Counted from the first letter of the stretch, positions 31,823-42,602 are shown. The stretch: DNA of 64,000 bases from Ostrinia nubilalis (GCF_963855985.1 NC_087095.1:8380001-8444000); one strand, 5' to 3'. Notes: a model not told the origin generated them from the letters alone. Numbers and translations: made by a program.

Positions 31823-32985
31823 TGACAAGGGTGGCTAAATTTCTTGCGCTGCTTCTTCTCAGCACTGGTCCATTTATGTCCCAAAATTATTGTAGGGTTC
31901 AAGTAATACTAGGACGTGTTAAAGGGCTGTTTAAAAGCCTCTTTGTTGAAAACAAAAGCATTTTATGAATTTACTTTTATATTATCCTTCTGTAGCCAAA
32001 AGGCAATCAATATACCTTGACATCACCATCTCTGGTCCAGGGTTTGATTCCTAAAAGGGTAATTGTAGAAAACAAACTTTTCTCTGTCTCCTGTCTAATT
32101 AGTTCATGTGAAACCATTGTTGTTTCTGGTCTTTACTACACAATTGCTTCAGCTATACTTACTTTATAATAGGAGATAATGTATGTGATTTAGGCCGATA
32201 TCATTCATGGTATTATGGTGAAATAATGAATAAAATAGTAGTTTCAGATCAGAATAAACATTTAAGGAGTAAATAATTAGAATTCAGTCTCAAATTCTAG
32301 CCTTATTCCTTTACAGTCGCCACTTATATCACTTTACACATAATTATTAGGATACTTATATCGCTATTATGTTAGTTAGATCAGTTTACACATTTTTTTT
32401 CTCTCCACAAAATTGGTGTATATTAATATAAGTAACAATTTTTGGAAGATTTACCCTAAATAACCTGAAATAATGATTCCTCATAGTGTAATTACTTATG
32501 TTTGTTTTACAACTTTTTCTAAAATTGAAGAAACAAAAAATTATCAACAGAAATGGTGGAAAATGTATCACTTTACACTTGTTAGCGTGTGGTTAATTCA
32601 GTGTGGTGTAAAATGATTTATATCTCATTACATCACTTTACACGAATGTAAAGTTGTCGTGCATGGTGATATAACTAGGTTTTTATTTAATTACGAAAAA
32701 ACCACAAGCTATATTTCCCAAACTGGCACACTGCCTAATTATATCTAACATTACCTTTCACCTAAAAAATATTTCACCAAGTTATCTCTAATAGCGACGA
32801 AGCAGGATTTTTTTTAACTTCAAATGCGATTTCCCAAAAATCACCATTTTCGACTTAACTCCCTTTTCACTGGGGGTACAGACTTGTTTTCGTGATTTTA
32901 CCTCAAGTCCTATTTTAGAATTTTCTTTTATCTTTGTTCATACATTGACCCAGCCAAAAGACTTTCAAAATTGAATTATTGTATT
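31823..32985. other. AT-rich DNA with iterated ATCACTTTACAC motifs
   Basis: ATCACTTTACAC or a close variant occurs near 32328, 32380, 32567 and 32633, with an inverted GGTGTAAAATGATTTA near 32603. The perfect inverted match to 26858-26880 lies at 32860-32882. A tRNA-like GGTTTGATTCC box sits near 32042. No coding is seen. Confidence 0.45.
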
Positions 32986-33160
32986 AGCTGTGCCCGCGAC
33001 TTCGTACGCGTGAAAAACTCTTATCACCTATGGGTATGAAAAATAGTTGACGTCCTATTCTCAGACCTACTGAATATAAGTACACAAAATTTTATAAGAA
33101 TCGGTTAAGACGTTTTGGAAGAGTTTTGTTTGCCAGGATAATTTTTAATCAACAAAATTA
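32986..33160 (+). repeat. Interspersed repeat headed CCCGCGACTTCGTACGCG, copy 1
   Basis: It starts TAGCTGTGCCCGCGACTTCG and runs to AGAATCGGTTAAGACGTTTT, typical of a lepidopteran repeat body. Related heads occur at 42988, 45869 and 57045. The family name is not known to me. Confidence 0.6.
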
Positions 33161-35073
33161 GTTACACCTTTTTAAAGGGAGTCCGTATACCAATAACTTA
33201 GTACAGTATACATTAATTGAACACTGCGTATTGCGTATTCCGCGCCGTCGCCTTAGATATATCGACCACGCCATCTAGCAAATTCGACCAAAGCTGGGGA
33301 TGCAATTACATGAATCTCCTGATGGAAGTTATTAATAACCAGCCAACTGACAGCGGTTGATAAGGAAGGGCTGCGTAATAAACGGCGAAGAATGCTACCA
33401 ACACCGTACATAATTATCGTTAAGGAAAATTGCGGCCATCATGTTCAAATCGCTTACGGAATTCTCGCACTTGAAAGAGAAAGAATATTCCAGGATATAA
33501 GCTGACGCTAATTTACTCGTATCTACGCGGGAAATATCAATTTGAAAACGTAAATTGGTAGCGTAAACGCTATAATGACGCAAACGTTGCTACGCGGTAT
33601 TCTCACGGGCACAAGCTCGTACGTGAAATTTTATTGATAGATACAACATCTGAATTACTAGAAACACAAATACTTGGAAAATACTATTAAGGAAGCAATA
33701 AACTTATTGAGTAGCTAAATATCACGCAATCGGAGATAACTTTAAACTTTTAGCGAAACCATAGACCTATTTTTGGACTATTCCGCGGATTTATTGCCGC
33801 AGTGATGCCAATGTCAAGTATTCAAGGAGAGACATACATAACATAATATTAATCCGCTTCAGTATTATACATAATTCTGCATATAGACCTAAATTTCCTA
33901 AAGGCGAAGGCTAGACATTTATAAAATACTTAATGTAAAAAACATTAGTTTTTTTAATATTCAAAACCATTCCTTTTAATTTTTTTTTCAAAGCAGGGCA
34001 CAAGAATCAACAACAGCGATAGACCCAGAATGGAAACTGTGTTGGAAAATACAACCCCGTAGCTTCTGCGTAGTCTATAAAAGGCGTATTCAAAGAACTT
34101 TGTTTGGTTACTCATGTTTGCTATAACTACTTAATTAGTTGCCAATGAATTCTAGGGAAGAAATTATTAAAAAAATAGGTATATTTTCAAAGGATTCTGA
34201 GAACGAAAAACGTAAAGGCACGCAAAGATATAGTATTCCGTTCTAATAATATCTTTAAAACAGTGATCGATGGAGTACTGCGAATGCACTTTGAAAGAGT
34301 GCATCCCACATACGGATTCACATACAAAAGAACGTATTCAAATAAGAAACAGAGACAAGAAGTACAAGAAATTGTTCTGGAAATAAAGTTTTCATTTCTT
34401 TGTAGCGATAAAATCAATGAAAAGTGAGCTGAAGTCCAGTTGTTAGAGAAGTTGAGCTGTCTTGAAGGTCCTGGGGTCGCTTTTCGGGTGACCCAGACTG
34501 TAATAAAATTGTATTCGAAGTAGTCGGTCAACATCATAAAGTGTAGTGACTGCATATTTATTAATGTTCAATATTCCAAAATATTGAGATTGTGTGTTCA
34601 TTTATTCTGAGGAAAATTATTGCACGTCCTGACTGTCCTATCCAAACACATTGGTTACAATAAAATGAAAAATTAAAGTAATGTGCACAAATTCAACTAA
34701 CATAAGTAATAAAAGGAAAAATTGCTATTAATCCTTAATAACAAACTATGGATGAAATTATTTATTATTATTATTATTTATTGTCACATCCATTCCTTAA
34801 GCCAATAACTGGATATACTTAATACTTTCGTAGCAAGACTTTGGGAACAACAAAACAACCTGTTTATCGTGTCTCTGGAGTACGGTAGATGTCAGAAAGT
34901 TACTGGTCTAACCGCCAGGAGTTGGAAGATAGCCAATCAGGTACTTACGTAACACTTAATCTTCGATGGCATAATGCTTAAAAGCTTAATGTTATGCAAA
35001 ATTGTTACAACTATAAAAATTATTAGTCTCAAACTAATTAAAACTTGTACTATAGATTACGGACATACATACC
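33161..35073. other. AT-rich non-coding DNA
   Basis: This stretch includes a short (ATT)n run near 34757-34780. A 122-codon minus-strand frame at 34187-34555 has no recognisable domain and AT-driven composition, so I treat it as chance. Confidence 0.45.
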
Positions 35074-35275
35074 ACAGTGTGCTTACCATGAGTTTACATT
35101 AGGTGTGCTCGCTAGCGAGTGCGTCAAAACAAAACAATGAAAATTTTCTTACATAGTTTTTGAAAGTAGCCGCTAGGGTAGGGGCGCTCTACAATTGTCA
35201 TATACAATGACGTGATTTTTTTACGTACTCGCTAGTAAGCACACCTAACGTAAACTCATGGTAAGCAAGCACACA
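35074..35275. mobile_element. MITE with GTGTGCTTACCATGAGTTTA ends
   Basis: The left 45 bp and right 48 bp are inverted copies (GTGTGCTTACCATGAG, AGGTGTGCT, ACTCGCTAG blocks), with a 4-bp CTTG insertion in the right arm. The centre is about 100 bp with no coding. No clear target duplication was resolved. Confidence 0.75.
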
Positions 35276-35582
35276 GGTATACTTAGTGCATAATTATAGA
35301 GATTCCTATGGCTATGAAGCAGGTAGGGTGTTATTGTTACGTCAGCGTGACTTCAGATGTGCTTCTGTCATGTATGTACGTCACATGTCACCCCTCCTCC
35401 GTTACCACTCTATCGGGGAAGGACTCGGTATGCTCTAAATGCCAATAATAAATAAAAATATTCCTGGTTACTTATATTGTATATTCTCATGCCTATCACA
35501 GTGCCATCAACAATTGAATTTTTATCTGTAATCCCAGCAATCTTCATCAACGTCAAAATCACTGCGTAATAGGATTTTATTC
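35276..35582. other. AT-rich non-coding DNA
   Basis: Nothing recognised. Confidence 0.5.
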
Positions 35583-35630
35583 TAAGGCTGGGTTGCACCA
35601 TCATACTTTAACTTTGACAAACGTCAAAAA

Positions 35631-36957
35631 TAGAATAGAATAGAATAGAATATTATTTATTTGGCACAATACACAATAGGTACATAATATAGGCACAATA
35701 CAAGATTAAAACATAGAAAAAAACAAAAAAGAAAAATAAAAATAGATTTTAAGTGCCCTGTGCCAAAAAGGTCCCTGACTCAGCATTAGTCGTGACAAAG
35801 ATGCCACGACACTGATTTTCAGCAAGGACCTTTGGGGCACTGGGGTCGCCGTAAAAATAAAAAAATAAAAGAACAAAGAAACACAGATTATACCTAACAT
35901 AAATACAAACAATAAAATCATAAAACAACAATATAGTAAAATCTAAGTCTATTGATTATATTTCAATTACACATGATGCAAAAATATTTTTCATTTAATG
36001 TACGCAATGTTTGAAACGGAATAGATTTAGTGCTGGGGTATTTCTTGTATAATAAAATCGATTATTTCCGCAGTTCATTAATCGATTGCAGTGAATACTT
36101 AGTTATTAAAAACATCACAAAAATCAACCATATTTTTCGATTATTGACTTTAATAAACGCATTAAAAATAAATTAGTAGTTTTTAATTTAAAGAAACAGA
36201 ACCAGCACTTTTTAGGAATCGTTTTTTGAACACAAACCATAAAATTTGAATATTATCAATAAAAAATTATAACAATAATATTTGTAATTAAAAAAAAAAA
36301 AAACATGTTTTTTGTTAAATAACACCCATACAAAATATTTCTCCAAAAGTAGGTTTTACTAACTCTTCGAAAAAAAATCGATAGATAAATCGCTATTGTT
36401 TAGTTATGTGACATCTCTAAATCTTTCAAACTCGAAACGTCACACGGACCATCCTAGGCGAAAAAGACTACTAGGCGAAAAAGACTATAGGCAAATAGTT
36501 AGTTGAGAAAATTCTTAGATTTAAGCATTTTACAATAAGAAGAAGACACACACAATGACAGATCATTACGGACCATTATATCTGTGACAACAAAAAAAAA
36601 AAAAAAAAACAACTCGAAAGAAAGAAAAAAAAAGAAAAAAAAAAAAGAAGACAAAGACAACTGTCACTGTCATTTATTGGACACATTTTCGCATTAAAGT
36701 TCTGCGTGCATGGTGGAAATACATTAAGTCGGCCAAGGATTAATCAATTAAAACATGTGCATGCGCAGCCACGTCTAGAATGACCTGGCAGCGGTTCAAT
36801 TAATGAGGAAAAGTGTTGCAATCTGTTCATGGGGGCAAGACAGGTGCAGAATAGACCTTTGTCCCTCCGCACCTCAAGGGGCCCACGCGGCGCCGGAACG
36901 TAGCGTCATCGCCAATGACACGCGTCGCGTATAACCCAATGGTGAGATACATTTACA
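35631..36957 (-). other. 3' untranslated region of the CR1-like LINE
   Basis: No coding is present. It holds an AATAAA in element sense near 36682, a polypyrimidine tract in element sense (polyA on plus, 36592-36609 and 36622-36648), a short tandem AGGCGAAAAAGACTA pair near 36456-36487 and the terminal ATTCT repeats. The odd orientation of the A-rich tract suggests part of this could be a later insertion. Confidence 0.55.
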
Positions 36958-39888
36958 CTAATATTTAGTTTTTTGCAATGACAAAAGATAAGTCTTGAGT
37001 TGTGTCTTAAACGTGAGTTTCGTTTTTAGGGCGCGCAATGGCGGTGGTAAATCGTTCCAGCACCGCGAGGCCGCAAACCTAAAGGAGCCCCTGAAGGCAA
37101 CAGTGCGGTGTCTTGGAGTCAGAAAGACGTGAGTACATGCTCTCTTTTGCGTCCTCCCCCGCTCATGGGCCCACGCTAGCTTCTGGTACAAATAACTTGG
37201 CCTGTTCGCGTGAATCACACCAAACAACATAGTCGCTAGGTGCAACCGCCTGCGTGCCTCCATCCGTATACGATTGGCACTGTTCAGAAAAGGAGTAACA
37301 TGCGTCCTAGGTGGAATGTGGAAGCAGAAACGTGCACAAGCATTCTGCACTCGCTGAATGAGCTTTGCAGTCCTGGCTAGAAGGCATGGTCCATAGACAG
37401 TGTCGCAGTAATTAAGCTTAGAAAGTACCAGAGCCTCACAGAGCGAAATGCGAAGCTGTTCACATAAATAAGGTCTCATTCCATAAAGCAGTCGGAGTCG
37501 ATAGAAGCATCCCCTTGCACATTCAGCTATATGGCTCTCAAACTTAAGGTGGCTGTCCATAACAAGGCCTAGGTTTTTGACATTGTTCACTCTTTTGACA
37601 AGATCACCATTCACCAAGATATTCAGTGGAATACTGTTGTACTTTGATGTTTGTTTTGGTGTGCCAATAAGCATGACCTTGGATTTTGCAGGGTTAAGGA
37701 CGAGACAATTTGACACACACCATCCAGAGATGCATTCAAGATCCCTATTTATGCAATCCACGGCCTCTCTGTACTTATCTGGAGCAAAAGAAATATACAT
37801 CTGAAGATCATCGGCGTATAAGTGGTGATGACAATGTGTTATATGTGTTGTTATGTCGGCACTGTACAGTATGTAAAGCAAGGGTCCCAATATAGAGCCC
37901 TGGGGCACGCCACGAGTCACCACCTGCGAGGCGGAACGTGACCCACGGCCATCCGACTGTATGAGCTCCACACACTGCCGCCTCCCAGACAGGTAGCTAC
38001 CGAACCATCTGACCGCACTTGGATCGAGACCATAGTAACTCATCTTGGACAAAAGCAAAGATAAATTGATGGAATCGAACGCTCTCGAGAAGTCTAGCAG
38101 CAGCAGCAGGGTAACCATCCCTTGGTCTTGTGCGGCCAAAGCATTATCAACAATATCTGCCAGAGCCGTTGCCGTGCCATATCCCTTCCTAAAACCCGAT
38201 TGAAATTGTGGAAGCATACCATGCCCCTCTAGATAAACAGTCAATTGATCACACACAATCCTTTCTAGTACTTTGGAGAGACAGGGAAGGATGCTGATTG
38301 GGCGGAGATCTTGCAAAGTAGTGGGCTGGCTATTTTTCGGAAGTGGTTTTATGACTGCCTCCTTCCATTCTTCAGGGAACCTGCTCTCAGTAATGGAGCG
38401 GTTGATTATAGCTGTGATAGCGTCTAGTGAATGAGGCAGAGTGAGCATGAGCATCTCCAATGATAAACCATCATTACCCTGAGCATTGGATTTCAGACCT
38501 TGAATGATCTTAAGTACTGCATTCGGTTCAACAGTATGCAAGCAGAAGGAGGACGAATTTTTATGCCTATGGAATTGAAAGAAAGTAAGCTCTGATATGG
38601 ATACTCTATCTACCCCTGGCACATCGAGGAAAAAATCATTAATATGGTCCGCATCAAACGTAGATGGTAAGTCTATTGTGCCTTCCTTACTGTTTATAGC
38701 TATGGTGTTGTTCACATTTTTCCATAGTGTCTTGGAGTCTTTCATGCACCCATTGAAATGCTTGTTAAAGTAAGCAGATTTCTCCCTCTCAATTGCCTCC
38801 AGAACCAGATGTTTCATCTCCTTATAACTGTCCCTCAACTTTGCCGTTCTGTGCTTTTTATATTGGCAGTGATAACTGTTTCTTATACTGATCATCTTCT
38901 TTATTGTGTCAGTGATCCATGGATGAGGGGGATTTTTAAACTTTTTAGTTTTGATTGGGGCATGCAAGTCAAACAGACTCACCACACAACAAGTAAACGC
39001 CTCAACCATTGCGTCAATATCATTGATCTGTTTAATATTGTTCCAGCCAATCGCCTGAAGGTCGGCACTCAACAAGTCCGGGAGTATACTTTTAAGAGGC
39101 CTGTATGACACCCAGCGAGGTTTAGGCCTCTCCTTCTTAATTTTGGACTCCATCAGAAGCATTGCATGTCCTCCCAAATCAGGTGAGTGCCTCACTAACA
39201 CCTTATTTGCTTTTAAATCTGTGCAAATGACATCAATCAGGGTGGCGCTGTGTTCCGTGAAATGGGTTGGCTCGGTGATAAGTTGGGTCAGGTTTAAAGA
39301 CTGTGTGAAATTTGTGAAAACGCAATATTTCACACAGTGTGTGTCATGAAGGTTAATATTGAAATCACCCACAAGTATGATGCCATCGGCCCTTACAAAG
39401 GAAGTCAGAGCTTCTGTGATACTGTCAAAGAAAATATCGACATCCTGCCATGGTGGTCGATATGCGGTGCCAATGACTATGTGTTGGTTGTTCAGTTTGA
39501 CAGTCATCCACATCTGCTCGACTGAAGAGTTGATATTGGGATACTGACACAGTTTTACATTTAATCCCTTGCGTATGTAGAAACCAACCCCTCCACCACG
39601 TCCACCCCTGACATGTGTGGGCCTCGGTGTGTGTCTGAGTCGATATCCTGGTAACTTAGGAGCCCTGTCACTTTCCCCCTCTCGTAGCCATGTTTCATTT
39701 ATGGCCAGTATATCAGGAGCTAATTCTCCCACAGCAACTATAAATTCCTCATGTCTTGTGCATAGTGAACCTGCGTTGAAGAATCCTACCGATAAATTAA
39801 CTAACCCAAGGCCTGTGATGTATAGTAAAAGAAAGCAAGCAGGTGTGGTTGTTTGAAAGTATAATTGATCTGGTCCACTATGACAGCT
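36958..39888 (-). CDS. CR1-like ORF2: endonuclease and reverse transcriptase
   Basis: The frame is open from 39888 to the stop at 36958. From the GTG at 39732 it gives 924 residues. The frame upstream of that codon still reads as endonuclease (VGFFNAGSLCTRHEEF), so the real N-terminus is further 5' and I see no ATG there. Endonuclease motifs are LAINETWL near 10-17, GTAYRPPW near 88 and LVGDFNIN near 120. The usual Ser-Asp-His is GGHAM near 187, so the Asp is replaced. Reverse-transcriptase motifs are LRPISILPCLSKVLERI near 476, LLLDFSRAFDSI near 544, RGVPQGSILGPLL near 607 and YADD at 639. No internal stop is present, so the copy may be young. It acts in target-primed reverse transcription. 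Confidence 0.9.
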   Translation of the reverse strand, partial: SCHSGPDQLYFQTTTPACFLLLYITGLGLVNLSVGFFNAGSLCTRHEEFIVAVGELAPDILAINETWLREGESDRAPKLPGYRLRHTPRPTHVRGGRGGGVGFYIRKGLNVKLCQYPNINSSVEQMWMTVKLNNQHIVIGTAYRPPWQDVDIFFDSITEALTSFVRADGIILVGDFNINLHDTHCVKYCVFTNFTQSLNLTQLITEPTHFTEHSATLIDVICTDLKANKVLVRHSPDLGGHAMLLMESKIKKERPKPRWVSYRPLKSILPDLLSADLQAIGWNNIKQINDIDAMVEAFTCCVVSLFDLHAPIKTKKFKNPPHPWITDTIKKMISIRNSYHCQYKKHRTAKLRDSYKEMKHLVLEAIEREKSAYFNKHFNGCMKDSKTLWKNVNNTIAINSKEGTIDLPSTFDADHINDFFLDVPGVDRVSISELTFFQFHRHKNSSSFCLHTVEPNAVLKIIQGLKSNAQGNDGLSLEMLMLTLPHSLDAITAIINRSITESRFPEEWKEAVIKPLPKNSQPTTLQDLRPISILPCLSKVLERIVCDQLTVYLEGHGMLPQFQSGFRKGYGTATALADIVDNALAAQDQGMVTLLLLLDFSRAFDSINLSLLLSKMSYYGLDPSAVRWFGSYLSGRRQCVELIQSDGRGSRSASQVVTRGVPQGSILGPLLYILYSADITTHITHCHHHLYADDLQMYISFAPDKYREAVDCINRDLECISGWCVSNCLVLNPAKSKVMLIGTPKQTSKYNSIPLNILVNGDLVKRVNNVKNLGLVMDSHLKFESHIAECARGCFYRLRLLYGMRPYLCEQLRISLCEALVLSKLNYCDTVYGPCLLARTAKLIQRVQNACARFCFHIPPRTHVTPFLNSANRIRMEARRRLHLATMLFGVIHANRPSYLYQKLAWAHERGRTQKRACTHVFLTPRHRTVAFRGSFRFAASRCWNDLPPPLRALKTKLTFKTQLKTYLLSLQKTKY

Positions 39889-40046
39889 TCAGTCATCTCA
39901 ATCAAAGACACAAATACAAAGAATGATCTTAAGTGCAAGAATTTTATATTTAAAACCGTTTTACATTTTGATGAGTATGTAGAAAACATTAGTACAGCAC
40001 AATATAACAGAAAATTAAAAACTAATGTAACATTACAGGATGACAG

Positions 40047-40880
40047 TCAACTTGGCGGGAGGCCGAAGACTCTCTCGAGGTCCCCCATCGATCGGAGCTG
40101 ATATGCCTGCGCACCATCACCTCTTCGGGCAAATATTCTGCCATTCTTCGTCCACGAGTACCGCCACTGAAGCCTGCGGCACTCCTCGCGCACGCGGTGG
40201 TAGAGCTGGCGGTTGGGACGAGTCAGCCTCTCGTTGATGAAGACGCGCGCGCCGCCCTCGCCGGCCAGGCCCCGGCGCACGCGCGCGGCCTGCAGCAGCT
40301 CGTCGCGCAGGCGGCGCCGCGCCAGCCGCACCACCACGCGGCGCGCGCGCCCGCCCGCCTCGGCCGGCGGCGCGCCCACGCGCTCCGCGAACACCACGTC
40401 CCGCTCGTCCAGCGCCACGCCCAGCCGGCTGGCCAGCACCGCGACGCTGTGCCCGACGCTCTCCCCCTTCGCCTCCGGGAGGTGGCCGATCTCCAGGTCC
40501 GCGAGCAGGGCCTCCTGGTCCCGCTCGTTGAGCTCGAGCCTGAGCTCGGCCACGGTGCGCTCCAGTTGCGCGCTCGCCTCCGGCCCGGGCGCCGCCCCGG
40601 CCCCCAGCCGCTGCTCGAACGCGTCCATCCGCGCCGCCCCGGCCCCCAGCCGCTGCTCGAGCGCGTCCATCCGCGCCGCGCCGGCCGAGGCGCCGCTCTG
40701 CACGGCGAGGTTGATCACGTGCAGGCGCTGCTCGACGGCTCCGACCTTCTCCTCGCAGCGGATCACCCGGCCCGTCAGCTCCCGTATCTCGCCGTACACG
40801 GCGTCGATCCGGGTGTGCATGGCCCGTACCTCCTCCCTGAATTGCCTCATCTCAAGGACGAAGGCGTGGAAGTCGGGCAT
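40047..40880 (-). CDS. CR1-like ORF1 nucleic-acid-binding protein, N-truncated
   Basis: It gives 277 residues from the first in-frame ATG inside the LINE; the frame continues upstream into the MITE (to 40949), which is not original. Residues 1-120 are a coiled coil with heptads. These include a 14-residue unit (MDALEQRLGAGAAR type) duplicated in tandem, matching a 42-bp DNA repeat at 40591-40674. Residues 150-277 resemble the C-terminal domain shared with baculovirus FP-type proteins and LINE ORF1s (VFINERLTRPNRQLYHRVRE, then WTKNGRIFARR). A PHD-type N-terminus often found in CR1 ORF1 is absent, in line with 5' truncation. GC content is far above the surroundings. It probably binds LINE RNA. 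Confidence 0.8.
   Translation of the reverse strand: MPDFHAFVLEMRQFREEVRAMHTRIDAVYGEIRELTGRVIRCEEKVGAVEQRLHVINLAVQSGASAGAARMDALEQRLGAGAARMDAFEQRLGAGAAPGPEASAQLERTVAELRLELNERDQEALLADLEIGHLPEAKGESVGHSVAVLASRLGVALDERDVVFAERVGAPPAEAGGRARRVVVRLARRRLRDELLQAARVRRGLAGEGGARVFINERLTRPNRQLYHRVREECRRLQWRYSWTKNGRIFARRGDGAQAYQLRSMGDLERVFGLPPS
40591..40674. repeat. 42-bp in-frame tandem repeat inside LINE ORF1
   Basis: Two 42-bp units differ at one or two bases and add 14 residues, two heptads, to the coiled coil. Units start at 40591 and 40633. Confidence 0.85.
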
Positions 40881-41211
40881 CTCTACAGTCGCGTTATGCG
40901 CGGTGTCGTCTAACGCCGGCCCCTCTGTCAAACTCCATACAAAAAACACCGGTTACCGTTAAAGTTACGGTCAAAGTTAGGTGGTGCAACTCAGCCTTAT
41001 TATTTTACTTACAAAAGTAATTAATTGGTTAATTTAGTGTACAAAGGAGCTCTAAGAAAATCTTAAATACCCGAAGTTCATGATAAAACATTTTCTGCAA
41101 TAATTTAATAATAGAGCACTTCAAATTAAGCTTTTCATCTGTTTAAAAAGGAATTCGGCGTTCAAACTTTTGCGTAATAACAAAATATTGTCTGAATAAT
41201 AATAAATACGT

Positions 41212-41255
41212 TCCGAAAATAGCCGCTTTTCTTTCGAAAAGTGGCTATTTTTGGA
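41212..41255. repeat. Hairpin, 19-bp arms
   Basis: Arms 41212-41230 and 41237-41255 (TCCGAAAATAGCCGCTTTT) pair fully, with two G-U pairs if transcribed from the plus strand. The loop is CTTTCG. Confidence 0.75.
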
Positions 41256-41265
41256 ATTCAACTAA

Positions 41266-41305
41266 GTTAATTACAACTAGAACCAAAGTTCTAGTTATAA
41301 TTAAC
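41266..41305. repeat. Hairpin, 18-bp arms, adjacent to the previous one
   Basis: Arms 41266-41283 and 41288-41305 (GTTAATTACAACTAGAAC) pair with one mismatch around a 4-base loop. Confidence 0.75.
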
Positions 41306-42479
41306 AACAAAACCACTTAAGACCTTAGGTACGTACAAAATAATAAATTAAAAAGCTCTTTACGGCTGGCTTATACAGTTTCATATTTTGATGAGACAAA
41401 AACCTTCGATATCTTTTTGTAAATATACAGCAGCACATCAGACTACACATTTTTGTTACGAAATAGCATCTATCGCAACCGAATAAGATTTCAGTGTTAA
41501 ACTCGATATTCTGAGCCCTTAAATAACAAAAATCTCTGGCTGGCTCTGACAAAGCTTGCAACTTATCTTTGTACTTTACAAACTTATTCCTTACATGAAA
41601 ATACAGAATCATTTTCAAAAGATAATGAGTGTAATTGTTAAGTCTATTAAATAACATAAATAAATAAATAAAGTACATAATTAAATTCATAGATATAATA
41701 TACAATAATAATAAACAAAATGGTTGTGATAAAAAATAATTTTACAAATTGTAAGTACACCACATTAGTTAAGTTCAAAAGGTTACCAATAGATGGCGCT
41801 GTGCTTCTTTAGATCGCGCAAGCGTTGTGTTTTTTCCGAACTACTTATACCTTTCTTACAAACATTAAATCGCCTCCGTTCTGAGATTGGAGTTTTATTT
41901 GAATTTCAACTCAAGGATTTTGGGATCCTGTACCGATACTGTACAGTAATTAAATTAATTATTTTGAAATTAGCAGCTGCTGCTACAAAGAACGAGTATA
42001 TTGACATTATTACATGCAAAATTTACAAAAGAGAGCCGCTTCACCCATTTGCCGGTCCTTTTTGTAACTTCATACAAATTGATCTTTTATCACTAGGTAA
42101 TTCAAACAAAAAGAAACTCAATCATCTTTATCCGCTATTTATAAACCAGTAACTTTTTATTATCTAAGTAAATCGTCAAATATTTCACTATAAAGCAACG
42201 CCCAATTGCTATTCCTTCCTCGTGTTCTGTACAAAATCTTTTCGCCGTTATAAATCATCCAGCTCACTATATTTTCAAAAACGAACCCAACCAAGTTCCG
42301 TCATATGCGACCGCCTTTCTATAAACTTTTAACGATTTATGATGAAACGATGCGTGGAAGTTCCAACATCCAACCGCATAGACGTCGATGGACAATAATA
42401 CCACATGCAATTTAAGTTTAAAGTTGTGAACAAATAACAAACCACACTCATGGTTGGCTTTTAGACCCAGAATACAGAC

Positions 42480-42602
42480 TTAGGTTGGATAGCACCACCT
42501 AACTTTAAGCGTAATTATAACGTTAACCGGTGTTTTTTTATGGAGTTAGACAGATTTTTGACGTTTGTCAAAGTTAAAATAAGATGGTGCAACCCAGCCT
42601 AA
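42480..42602. mobile_element. MITE, GGCTGGGTTGCACCA family, intact copy
   Basis: The right end reads GATGGTGCAACCCAGCC; the left end is the diverged inverted copy GGTTGGATAGCACCACC. The middle contains GACAGATTTTTGACGTTTGT, which spans the exact site where the LINE broke the copy at 35.6-41.0 kb. Confidence 0.85.

Larger units (their letters stand above)
35631..40923 (-). mobile_element. CR1-like non-LTR retrotransposon, 5'-truncated
   Basis: The minus-strand element runs from inside ORF1 at 40923 through ORF2 and a 1.3-kb 3' region to an (ATTCT)n end at 35631-35653. Both edges are fixed by the split MITE. The ORF1 type (coiled coil plus FP-like C-terminus), the ORF2 domains and the 5-bp repeat tail all suit the CR1/L2 group; the clade is inferred. 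The absence of a target duplication is usual in CR1. Confidence 0.88.
35583..40999. mobile_element. MITE (GGCTGGGTTGCACCA family) split by a CR1-like LINE
   Basis: The left half is 35583-35630 and the right half 40924-40999. Their outer ends are inverted repeats TAAGGCTGGGTTGCACCA and TGGTGCAACTCAGCCTTA. Joined, they give a contiguous 120-bp element matching intact copies at 42480-42602 and 58902-59023 without gain or loss at the junction. The LINE therefore inserted into a pre-existing MITE. Confidence 0.9.
41000..42479. other. AT-rich non-coding DNA
   Basis: Apart from the two hairpins near 41.2 kb, nothing is recognised. Frames of 119-126 codons here (41325-41705 minus, 41793-42152 plus) show no domain and look random in AT-rich DNA. 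Confidence 0.45.

Noticed and set aside
32030..32060. tRNA-like GGTTTGATTCC box
   Set aside because: It is a single box without an A-box or cloverleaf; not enough for an RNA gene or a SINE call.
34187..34555. 122-codon minus-strand frame as a host gene
   Set aside because: The amino-acid content follows base composition and there is no motif; frames of this size are expected by chance in a window of this length.
40197..40962. Plus-strand frames of 238 and 249 codons
   Set aside because: They are antisense to the LINE ORF1 and owe their length to its high GC content; the minus-strand frame has the recognisable domain.
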